Shown here piece after piece: positions 1-6,248 of a stretch of DNA of 6,867 bases (within the stretch, counting starts at the first letter, position 1; the number at the start of each line of letters is the position of its first letter). Made by a program: the position numbers and the translations under genes. Under the pieces are notes generated by a model that worked only from the letters and a program-made list of their open reading frames with translations, was not told the DNA's origin and made no database searches. Location: the NCBI GenBank assembly GCA_013214765.1, contig JABSQD010000025.1:1-6867 (forward strand). Reading direction: 5' to 3'. The stretch comes from Mycoplasmataceae bacterium. GTDB lineage: Bacteria; Bacillota_I; Bacilli_A; Mycoplasmatales; Hepatoplasmataceae.

Positions 1-261
1 CTGATAGGTCTTTTTGTTCCTGTTAAAAATGATTTGGGGATTAAATTTAATATAAATGATAGTTTATCAGGTAGTTATAATCTTTTTCAATATCATAAAG
101 AAATAGCAATAGTTTATAACAACAATATTTTAAATTTACCATACATAAATCAATGTTATTATTTAGCCAGCACTGCAGTAGCAGGATTTTCATTTCAAAT
201 GATTTCAATAGTTATGGCTGTGTTAGCTATTTTAATTAAGCAATACAAAAATAATAGATAA
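1..261 (+). CDS. 3' part of an unidentified membrane protein gene (5' end outside window)
   Basis: The reading frame is open from base 1, so this is the C-terminal 86 residues of a longer protein. It stops at TAA (259-261). The first visible residues (LIGLFVPV) look like the end of a hydrophobic segment. About 50 polar, Asn- and Tyr-rich residues follow, then a clear membrane helix of about 25 residues (from YYLAST to AILI) and a short basic tail, KQYKNNR. The basic tail suggests that the C-terminus is cytoplasmic and the polar loop is outside, by the positive-inside rule. A TTG at 34 is in frame but lies inside the open frame and has no Shine-Dalgarno, so it is not taken as the start. I do not recognise the family. 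A strong hairpin terminator follows 20 bases after the stop, so this is the last gene of its transcription unit. Confidence 0.65.
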   Translation: MIGLFVPVKNDLGIKFNINDSLSGSYNLFQYHKEIAIVYNNNILNLPYINQCYYLASTAVAGFSFQMISIVMAVLAILIKQYKNNR

Positions 262-281
262 AATAATAAATATTATCATAA

Positions 282-313
282 AAAAAATAACAGATTAATT
301 TCTGTTATTTTTT
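282..313. terminator. bidirectional intrinsic terminator between convergent genes
   Basis: A perfect 12-bp inverted repeat (AAAAAATAACAG / CTGTTATTTTTT) surrounds an 8-base loop (294-301). The stem continues into a T-run in either direction: TTATTTTTTAT on the + strand and TTATTTTTTTTAT on the - strand. It lies 20 bases after the stop of the + strand membrane protein gene and about 90 bases after the stop of the - strand gene ending at 403. It can therefore end both transcripts. The stem has only two G-C pairs, which is normal for DNA this AT-rich. Confidence 0.8.
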
Positions 314-324
314 ATCTTTCATAT

Positions 325-330
325 AGGAGG
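325..330 (+). promoter_or_regulatory. perfect Shine-Dalgarno sequence (AGGAGG)
   Basis: AGGAGG (continuing GTG) lies 6 bases before the ATG at 337. It is the best ribosome-binding site in the window, better than those of the real genes. It starts only 12 bases after the terminator stem, which leaves no room for a promoter between them. It would be transcribed only by read-through of the upstream membrane protein gene. Confidence 0.6.
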
Positions 331-336
331 GTGTAT

Positions 337-357
337 ATGAAATTTATTATTAAATAA
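337..357 (+). other. six-codon mini reading frame (MKFIIK) or remnant of a gene start
   Basis: ATG at 337 follows an ideal AGGAGG at ideal spacing, but the frame closes at TAA (355-357) after MKFIIK. The peptide begins like the N-terminus of many mollicute secreted or lipoprotein genes (Met, Lys, then hydrophobic residues). No signal peptide or lipobox follows in any frame before the - strand gene ends at 403. It may be the stump of a deleted gene, a leader-type peptide, or chance. I cannot choose between these from one sequence. Confidence 0.3.
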
Positions 358-402
358 AAAATCAAAATATTTATAATAATATATTTTTTACATCATTAAT
401 AT

Positions 403-1236
403 TTAAAATTTTGCTTTTTTATTATTTGCAACATTTCTTCTTTGATCAGTTCTAAAATTCTTTTTAGAACTATTTTTATTTCTTTTTTCTTTTTCTTTCT
501 CTGTCAGGGGTTGTCTTTTAGGGTTAGGAGTAGAATTTGTATTTTGTTTCTTTGATTTATTATTTCCTGATTCATCAGATCTATATCATCTATCGCTATA
601 ACCAGCTCTTCTTTTAGATTCTTCTCTATCTTTTTGTCCATTGTCAGAACTTTCGTTATTCCTATTAGATTTATAACCATCTTCTTTAGAATTATTTTTT
701 TTATAATTATTACTAGGTGATTTTTTATATTTTTGTCCATGACCTTCATTTGTTGATGATGTTTTTTTTGGATAACTTTTATTAAAACTGTTTCTATTTC
801 TAGATCCACTATTAGCTCTTCTATCAAATGCAGGTTTAGTTTTCTTAATCTTTGATATTACTGCTTTAATTTCTATAACATTATGTTCAGGGCTTTCGTT
901 TGGTTCATTAATAAAACCTATCATTCTTTTCTCATCATAATTAAATGTATCAAATTCAATTACTGATAAAATATAAAATTTAACTTCATTAGTTCTAGAG
1001 TTATAACTAAGGTTACCATTAAATTTATATTCACCTTTACCTTCAACTTTAACAATATGTAGTTCTATTAATTTTCCATCTTCAACTAAAGATCTTTCAT
1101 TAAACAATCTAAATTCAGATTCACCTTTAGATCTAAAGAAACCTTGCTTTGAATCATTTTCTAAAATATTTAAAGCTTTATCTAAAGCATCAATGTTTCT
1201 AATCTTTTTACGATTAGTTTCAAATAGTATTTTCAT
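403..1236 (-). CDS. unidentified 277-residue protein with a basic, disordered C-terminal half
   Basis: I do not recognise the family. The start is ATG at 1236: it has AAAGGAAAG just upstream, and the gene's promoter (-10 at 1282-1287) rules out the in-frame ATG at 1296, which lies upstream of it. The frame contains one TGA (586-588), read as Trp217, and ends at TAA (403-405). Residues 1 to about 135 look folded, with alternating charged and hydrophobic stretches (IELHIVKVEG, NEVKFYILSVIEF). Residues from about 136 to 277 are almost only Lys, Arg, Asn, Ser, Glu, Asp and Gly, with hardly any hydrophobic residues, so they are probably disordered and strongly basic. Such tails commonly bind RNA or DNA, but that is inference. 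There is no signal peptide or membrane helix, so it is probably cytoplasmic. It is divergent from trmK and convergent with the membrane protein gene. Confidence 0.85.
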
Positions 1237-1239
1237 TTT

Positions 1240-1248
1240 CTTTCCTTT
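1240..1248 (-). promoter_or_regulatory. ribosome binding site of the - strand gene (decides its start)
   Basis: Read on the - strand, AAAGGAAAG precedes the ATG at 1236, with the AAGGA core (1243-1247) 6 bases away. Neither alternative in-frame ATG (1296, 1269) has comparable purines upstream, so the start at 1236 is preferred. Confidence 0.65.
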
Positions 1249-1281
1249 ATATGAAAAAGAATTAACCATTTCATTGTTTTC

Positions 1282-1290
1282 ATTATAGCA
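1282..1290 (-). promoter_or_regulatory. extended -10 promoter of the - strand gene
   Basis: Read on the - strand, this is TGCTATAAT, a perfect extended -10 (TGnTATAAT). The -35 position (about 1305-1310) reads AACTAT, a poor match to TTGACA; extended -10 promoters often tolerate this. Transcription would start near 1275 and give a leader of about 39 bases before the ATG at 1236. Confidence 0.65.
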
Positions 1291-1408
1291 TATCATTCTT
1301 TTTGATAGTTCATTATTAATGTATAATAATAAACAAATTTAAATTATTGTTATATATTAATAATATTTATATCTATTATGGGGAACAAGTACTTAATATA
1401 TTATTAGA

Positions 1409-1445
1409 TTGAGATATATTTTTAAAAAATATGATAATGTATAAT
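1409..1445 (+). promoter_or_regulatory. promoter of the trmK operon, giving a leaderless or very short leader mRNA
   Basis: There are two overlapping candidates. A perfect TATAAT (1440-1445) ends 7 bases before the trmK ATG, which would place the transcript start at or next to the ATG. Alternatively TTGAGA (1409-1414) and GATAAT (1433-1438) form a pair with an 18-base spacer, giving a leader of about 8 bases. Neither leaves room for a Shine-Dalgarno, and none is present. Confidence 0.6.
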
Positions 1446-1452
1446 TTAAGTA

Positions 1453-2100
1453 ATGAAATATAAAAGATTAAATTTTATAGCAAATCAAGTTAGAAAAGAT
1501 GAAAAGGTTTTAGATATCGGAACAGATCATGCGATTGTTCCAATTCTTTTATTAGAAAATGGAATAACAAAAAATATCTTAGCTTCAGATATTAATACAG
1601 AACCATTAACTTTTGCAAAAGATAATTTAAAGTCTAAAAAAATGGATGATAAAGTTAAATTACTATTAATGGATGGAATAAAAGATATTGAACCAAATGA
1701 ATATGATGTAATAATTATTGCTGGAATGGGCGGGCAAACAATTTCAAATATTTTGAAACAGAAAAAATTTAATGGAAGATATATCTTGCATCCAACAACA
1801 GACATAGTTACAGTAAGAAAAACAATTCAAAAACTTAAAATGAAAATAACTAATGAATGAGTTATTTGCGAAGGTAAAGTCTATAATGTTATTATAGAAG
1901 CTAAAAAAGGAAATGAATCACTTACTGAAAAAGAATTATTTTTAGGTCCGATATTAATGAAAGAAAAAAATACTAATAAATATTATCAATATTTATTAGA
2001 TATATTTGAAAGAAATGTAAAATTAAGTAGAGATTCAAATCTAAAATTAAAAGAAAGAAAATGATTAAAGGAGAAATTAGAATGAAGTGAAAAGAATTAA
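1453..2100 (+). CDS. trmK: tRNA (adenine(22)-N1)-methyltransferase TrmK
   Basis: TrmK (YqfN in Bacillus subtilis) methylates N1 of adenine 22 in the D-arm of some tRNAs, using S-adenosylmethionine. The 215-residue protein has a Rossmann-type methyltransferase fold near the N-terminus. The SAM-binding motif VLDIGTDHA is at residues 19-27, the acidic end of strand 2 (ASDIN) at 44-48, and the family signature IAGMGG at 89-94. The C-terminal part, rich in Lys, Glu and Leu, fits the coiled-coil-like helical domain of the family; the protein is slightly shorter than the Bacillus enzyme (about 240). TGA encodes Trp136, Trp204 and Trp211, and the gene ends at TAA (2098-2100). The ATG at 1453 has no Shine-Dalgarno but sits directly behind a TATAAT. 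It is the first gene of the operon and overlaps the next gene by 19 bases. Confidence 0.93.
2068..2073 (+). promoter_or_regulatory. ribosome binding site of the nif3-like gene, inside trmK
   Basis: AAGGAG lies 8 bases before the ATG at 2082 and within the last codons of trmK. It fixes the start of the nif3-like gene, which would otherwise seem to begin at the internal ATG at 2277, 65 codons too late. Confidence 0.75.
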
Positions 2101-2834
2101 AAGAAATACTTGATGAAGAATTTCCACCAATTGCAGCATCAGTAGAAGACTTTATTGGTGAGCAAGTTAAAATTAAAAATGATATTAGCAAAGTTCTAAT
2201 TACATTAGATATTACATTAGATGTTATTGCACAAGCACAGGAAAAGAATGTAGATTTAATTATTTCTCATCACCCAATGTTTTTTGGTGAAAAAAAATTA
2301 TTATTAGAATCAGATAAAATGTTAAATTCTAAATATCAATTATTAAAAAACTCAAATATTGGTGTTTATATTATTCATACCAATGCAGACTTTAATCCTA
2401 ATTCAATTGCTTATATGCAAGCTTTAGCAATAGGATTAAAGAACGTAGAACAAGGTCCAGAGAATTTGCATGTTACAGGAAATTTAGAGAAAGAAATTCT
2501 TGCTATGGAATTAATAACTTTAATTAAAGAAACATTAGAATTAAAGGATATTGAATTTAGAACTAATTTTGATATTGAACAACCTATTTCAAAAATTTTA
2601 ATTGCTTCAGGAACTTCAGGAAAAGAAATTAATCTTAATGATAGTGAAACAATACATATTATTGGAGAAGTAAAACATCATGAATGAGTAAATGCAAATG
2701 AAATGGAATCTAAGGTTATTGAGATTTCGCATTTTTCAGAAAAGATATTTAAAAATATTGTTAAAGTATTTTTAGACGAACAAGAAATTGAGATAATTTT
2801 ATCAGAGGAAAAAAATGGATTTAAAATCATATAA
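2082..2834 (+). CDS. Nif3-like dinuclear metal centre family protein (YqfO type)
   Basis: This 250-residue protein belongs to the widespread NIF3/DUF34 family, whose cellular role is still unsettled; members bind two metal ions and have been suggested to act as hydrolases. The N-terminus shows the family pattern MKWKELKEILDEEFPP. The metal-binding motif ISHHP is at residues 61-65 (His63, His64), a second motif HTNAD at 99-103 (Asp103), and the C-terminal motif GEVKHHEW at 195-202 (His199/His200). The length matches the short form; the PII-like insert that makes Bacillus YqfO about 370 residues is absent. TGA encodes Trp3 and Trp202. It is second in the operon, starts inside trmK with its own Shine-Dalgarno, and its end overlaps the helicase gene by 20 bases, so translation is probably coupled. 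The trmK-yqfO pairing is conserved across Firmicutes. Confidence 0.93.
2804..2809 (+). promoter_or_regulatory. ribosome binding site of the helicase gene, inside the nif3-like gene
   Basis: AGAGGA ends 5 bases before the ATG at 2815 and lies inside the last codons of the preceding gene. It supports that ATG as the helicase start and suggests re-initiation by ribosomes that finish the upstream gene. Confidence 0.6.
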
Positions 2835-3936
2835 TTTAAGACAAGAAATAATTGATTATATTGAATTTAAAAAATTTGATTCTTTTTTGCCAGTTCAAAA
2901 AAAATCAATTCCTGATTTAATAAGAGGAAAAGATTCTTTTGTAGAAGCTCCAACAGGAACAGGGAAAACATTAACATTTTTAATTCCTATTCTTCAAAAT
3001 TTAAATGTTGCTTCAGAACAGACACAAAGTATCATTATTGTTCCTACAAGAGAGTTAGCAATACAAATACATAATGTATTAAAAGAAATGAAACCTTTCT
3101 TTAAAGATGAAATCAAATCAGTTTTATCAATAGGAGGAATGGATTTTAATGATCAATTAAGAAAAATTAATAATGGTTCACATATTATCATTGGAACTTT
3201 AGATAGAATCAATTCATTAAGAAGTGAAACATCTCATGATTTATCTTATTTACAATATTTAATATTAGATGAAGTGGATATGATTTTTAATTTTGGAGGT
3301 TTTGAAGATATTTTAGAAATATTTGACAATATGCCAACTACTACAACATTAGGTTTTTTCTCAGCTTCATTTCCATTAGAGTTACAAAATTATATTAAAA
3401 AATTATTTAAAAAAGAAATAAGTAATATAATCATTAAAATTGAAGATGATTTAATAATATCTTCACATTATATTAAAGCTCATGATGGAGATAAAATGCA
3501 AACATTAATTAATTTATTAAATTCAAATACATTCAATCCATACTTTGCATTAATTTTTGCTAAAACAAATGAAGAAGTTGAAAAAATATATTTAAAGTTA
3601 AAACAAACTGGGATAAAAGATATTGGTATTTTCCATTCTAAAATAGAACAAAGAGAAAGAAATAGATTATTGAAATCAATTAATAATTCTGAATTAATCT
3701 ATTTAGTTACAACAGACTTAATGTCAAGAGGAATGGATTTTCCAGGAGTAACACATATTGTTAATTATTCATTACCAGTAGATTTAATATACTATAAACA
3801 TAGAATAGGAAGAACAAACAGAAATTCTGTAATGGGAAATATTTATGATATATATATTGATTCAGATGTAATTAGATATGAAGAAATATCTAAAAAAAAT
3901 CCTAATATAAAATTTATAAGAACAAAGGTTAAGTAA
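2815..3936 (+). CDS. cshB: DEAD-box ATP-dependent RNA helicase, CshB-like
   Basis: This is an RNA helicase with two RecA-like domains and 373 residues. Motifs in order: Q motif around Gln28; motif I APTGTGKT (45-52); Ia PTRELA (77-82); GG (107-108); Ib TLDR in place of TPGR (128-131); II DEVD in place of DEAD (152-155); III SAS in place of SAT (183-185); IV region LIFAKT; V with TTDLMSRGMDFPG; VI HRIGRTNR (329-336) in place of HRxGRxGR. Only 37 residues follow motif VI, so there is no basic C-terminal tail of the kind many bacterial DEAD-box proteins carry. The gene position between yqfO and nfo matches cshB (yqfR) of Bacillus subtilis, a helicase linked to cold growth and RNA metabolism, so I use that symbol; orthology is inferred from order and motifs. 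No TGA codons occur in it. It ends 2 bases before nfo. Confidence 0.88.
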   Translation: MDLKSYNLRQEIIDYIEFKKFDSFLPVQKKSIPDLIRGKDSFVEAPTGTGKTLTFLIPILQNLNVASEQTQSIIIVPTRELAIQIHNVLKEMKPFFKDEIKSVLSIGGMDFNDQLRKINNGSHIIIGTLDRINSLRSETSHDLSYLQYLILDEVDMIFNFGGFEDILEIFDNMPTTTTLGFFSASFPLELQNYIKKLFKKEISNIIIKIEDDLIISSHYIKAHDGDKMQTLINLLNSNTFNPYFALIFAKTNEEVEKIYLKLKQTGIKDIGIFHSKIEQRERNRLLKSINNSELIYLVTTDLMSRGMDFPGVTHIVNYSLPVDLIYYKHRIGRTNRNSVMGNIYDIYIDSDVIRYEEISKKNPNIKFIRTKVK

Positions 3937-3938
3937 TT

Positions 3939-4793
3939 ATGAAAAAAACACTATTAGGAGCTCACTTATCATACAAGAAAGAAAGTCAGTTATTAGGTAC
4001 AATAATTGATGCTGTTTCAATAGGAGCTACTTCTGGTGCTTTTTATATCTCGAATAGTAGAGGATATCAAAAGTTTAAACAAAATTTAGAAATTGTAAAA
4101 CAAGCTAAAGAATTTGCTAAGAATAATAAATTCGATATTGGGAATTTTGTAGTTCATTCTCCATTAGTAGGAAACTTAGCTAATATTGATAAAGAATCAG
4201 ATGTGTTTGAAAAAATATTTAATTCTTATCTTGGTGATATAAACATGTTAGAAATAGCAGGAATAAAATATTATAATCTTCATCCAGGTTCATCCCCAAA
4301 TACAAACTTAGGAATAAAAAGAATAGCAAAAGGAATAAATAATTTACATAAAAAAACTAAAGGACATAATACTGTTTTGTTATTAGAAACAATGATGGCA
4401 AAAGGTAATTATATTGGAAAAACTTTTGAACAATTAAATGAAATTATAAATTTAGTAAAAGATAAAACAAGAATTGGAGTTTGTTTTGATACATGTCATG
4501 TTTGAGATGCTGGATATGATATTAAAAATAATTTAAAAGGAGTATTAAAAGAATTCGATAAAGTGATTGGTTTAAAATTTCTTAAGGCATTACACATAAA
4601 TGATTCTAAAAATGAATTAGGAAGTAATAAAGATAGACATGAAGCTATTGGAAAAGGATTCATAGGTCTTAAAGCACTTAAGAATTTAGTCAATCATCCT
4701 AAATTAAGAAATCTTCCTAAAGCATTAGAAACACCTTATGGATCTGATGACTTTAAAAGATGAAAAGATGAAATTAAATTACTTACAAAATAG
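3939..4793 (+). CDS. nfo: endonuclease IV (AP endonuclease, Nfo)
   Basis: Nfo cleaves DNA 5' to abasic sites and removes blocked 3' ends in base excision repair, using three zinc ions. The 284-residue protein has the normal family length, and all nine expected metal ligands can be placed: His73 (VVHSP), His115 (NLHPGS), Glu150 (LLLET), Asp184 and His187 (CFDTCH), His219 (LHINDSK), Asp232 and His234 (KDRHE) and Glu264 (LETP). It should therefore be active. Two conserved stretches are unusual: GAHLS replaces GSHVS, and ETMMAKG stands where ENTAGxG is typical. TGA encodes Trp189 and Trp275; under the standard code the gene would wrongly appear split after residue 188. ATG at 3939 follows the helicase stop by 2 bases, with only a weak AAAGG (3924-3928) 10 bases upstream, so it probably depends on coupling. 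It ends the operon with TAG. Confidence 0.95.
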
Positions 4794-4813
4794 AGTATTA
4801 AAAATATATTTAT

Positions 4814-4839
4814 AATTAATAATTTATATTTTATTAATT
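4814..4839. terminator. weak AT-only inverted repeat after nfo, possible terminator
   Basis: A perfect 9-bp inverted repeat (AATTAATAA / TTATTAATT) surrounds an 8-base loop, 20 bases after the nfo stop. It has no G-C pair and no real T-run on the + strand, so it would be a poor terminator. Its position between the nfo operon and the obgE promoter is the main support, and chance is quite possible in sequence this AT-rich. Confidence 0.25.
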
Positions 4840-4880
4840 TATCATGATTCTCAAACAACAAAGAGATAAACATATTAAAG

Positions 4881-4886
4881 TATAAT
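4881..4886 (+). promoter_or_regulatory. -10 element of obgE, close enough for a leaderless mRNA
   Basis: A perfect TATAAT ends 6 bases before the obgE ATG (4893), so transcription should begin at or beside the start codon. There is no Shine-Dalgarno and no recognisable -35 at the usual distance. The obgE start itself is secure from family alignment. Confidence 0.6.
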
Positions 4887-4892
4887 TAAATT

Positions 4893-6185
4893 ATGAAACA
4901 AATTACATTCATTGATCAAGCAAAAATCAAAATCAAAGCCGGTAGAGGTGGAGATGGAAAAATGGGATTCCATAAAGAAAAATATGTTGAACAAGGAGGA
5001 CCATCAGGTGGACATGGTGGTAACGGAGGTTCAATATTTTTTCGTGCAACTATTAATGAAAACACTTTATTAAACTATAAAGGAAAATCACAATACAAAG
5101 GTAATAATGGAACTAACGGTGGATTAAAAAATATGACAGGGGCCAAAGGTAAAGATATATATCTTGATGTTCCAGTAGGTACAGAAGTTCAAGATTTAGA
5201 AGGAAACAAAATTTCAGATTTACAATTTGATGGTCAAATTTGATTAGCATCTCAAGGTGGTAAAGGTGGAAGAGGAAATAAATCATTTAGATCTTCTAAA
5301 AATACTACACCTACATTATTTGAATATGGAGAAGAACCTGATTGAATAGAATTTATGCTTAATCTTAAGGTTCTTGCTGATGTTGGATTATTAGGATATC
5401 CAAATGCAGGAAAATCAACTTTAGTATCATCAATTACAAATGCAAAGCCTAAAATTGCTAATTATGAATTTACTACATTAAATCCACAATTAGGAGTAGT
5501 GGGTAATAAAGCATCAGGATTTGTTATTACAGATTTACCTGGTTTGATTGCGGGAGCTTCTGAAGATAAAGGAATGGGGATGAGGTTTTTAAAACATTTA
5601 TCTAGAACAAGATTAATCATTCATTTAATTGATGCAACAAAAGATAATTTACTTAAAAGATATAATGCTTTAAGAAAAGAATTAAAATCTTATTCTGAAA
5701 ATTTAAATAATAGACCTGAAATGATTATTTTTTCTAAATCTGATTTAATAGATGAAGAAATTAAATCATGAATTAAAGATGAATTTAAAAATAAAAAAGT
5801 TTATTTTATTTCTTCATTAACTAGAGATGGTTTAAAAGATATTATAGATATAATAACTGAAAAGTTAGAAATAATAAAAGATAAGGAAAAAAAAGATTTT
5901 GAAGATTTACTTACAAGAGAAGATGAATTTGAAGTATTTAGTCTTAAAGAGGAAGAAGATCCATTGTTAATTGAACATCAAGATGGAATTTGAACTATCT
6001 CTAATAAATATACTAAATTTTGAGCTAATAGAATACCATTGGCTTCTTCAGAAAATATTTGAAGACTTATATCAAAATTTAGAAGTAAGGGAATAATTGA
6101 AAAACTTAAAAATACAGGAATTAAAGATGGAGATATTCTTGTAGTAAAAGATTCTCCATTTGTTTTAGACTATAAAGGTGATTAA
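4893..6185 (+). CDS. obgE: Obg family GTPase (ObgE/CgtA), large ribosomal subunit assembly
   Basis: Obg is a conserved GTPase that binds the large ribosomal subunit during assembly and links growth to nucleotide state. The 430 residues match the usual length (Bacillus Obg 428). Residues 1 to about 150 form the glycine-rich Obg fold (AGRGGDGKMGF, QGGPSGGHGGNGGS). The G domain follows: G1 GYPNAGKST (168-176), G2 FTTL (193-196), G3 DLPG (214-217), G4 SKSD (281-284) and G5 SSL (307-309). Residues from about 344 to the end form the OCT domain. G4 is normally NKxD, so Asn is replaced by Ser here, while the guanine-reading Asp284 is kept. TGA encodes six tryptophans, three of them in the OCT domain. 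The start is fixed by homology (MKQITFIDQAKI). It has its own promoter, no Shine-Dalgarno, and stands 99 bases after nfo. Confidence 0.96.
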
Positions 6186-6212
6186 AGAAATTTAGTTTTT
6201 TATAAAAATATT

Positions 6213-6230
6213 ATTAGTATTAAATTAGTA
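6213..6230 (+). repeat. short direct repeat upstream of the last gene's -10
   Basis: ATTAGTA occurs twice (6213-6219 and 6224-6230) with an 11-base period, one DNA helical turn. It spans the -35 and spacer region of the promoter at 6234. It could be a binding site for a regulator, but it is short and AT-rich, so chance is likely. Confidence 0.3.
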
Positions 6231-6233
6231 GTT

Positions 6234-6239
6234 TATAAT
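6234..6239 (+). promoter_or_regulatory. -10 element of the last gene, near-leaderless mRNA
   Basis: A perfect TATAAT ends 9 bases before the ATG at 6249, which puts the transcript start about 3 bases before the start codon. No Shine-Dalgarno is present. The -35 position (6211-6216) reads TTATTA, a weak match. There is no obvious terminator between obgE and this gene, so read-through from obgE is also possible. Confidence 0.5.
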
Positions 6240-6248
6240 TATTGTACA

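Noticed and set aside
34..261. Complete small 75-residue gene starting at TTG 34
   Set aside because: The frame is open back to base 1 with hydrophobic residues upstream, and TTG 34 has no Shine-Dalgarno, so it is the end of a longer gene.
504..827. Second - strand reading frame of 107 codons
   Set aside because: It is a shadow frame inside the Lys/Asn/Ser-rich tail of the - strand gene, with no promoter or ribosome site of its own.
1237..1296. Start of the - strand gene at ATG 1296 or ATG 1269
   Set aside because: ATG 1296 is upstream of the extended -10 (1282-1290) and ATG 1269 is too close to the transcript start and lacks a ribosome site; ATG 1236 has one.
1333..1351. Imperfect inverted repeat AACAA / TTGTT around ATTTAAAT
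   Set aside because: It has only 5 matching pairs in very AT-rich DNA; not enough to call an operator.
1378..1407. Nine-codon frame MGNKYLIYY in the divergent region
   Set aside because: No Shine-Dalgarno, and length and composition are expected by chance.
1527..1805. - strand frame inside trmK
   Set aside because: It is antisense to a clear TrmK coding region, with no start signals or recognisable protein.
1973..2191. - strand frame across the trmK/nif3-like junction
   Set aside because: It is a shadow of two overlapping real genes; the hydrophobic content comes from AT-rich antisense codons.
4496..4763. nfo broken into two pieces by TGA at 4503-4505
   Set aside because: TGA is Trp here; the frame continues without shift into the DSK and KDRHE motifs with all metal ligands present.
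5241..5345. obgE interrupted by TGA codons (pseudogene)
   Set aside because: All six TGA codons are in frame and the full Obg, G and OCT domains read through to TAA at 6183-6185.
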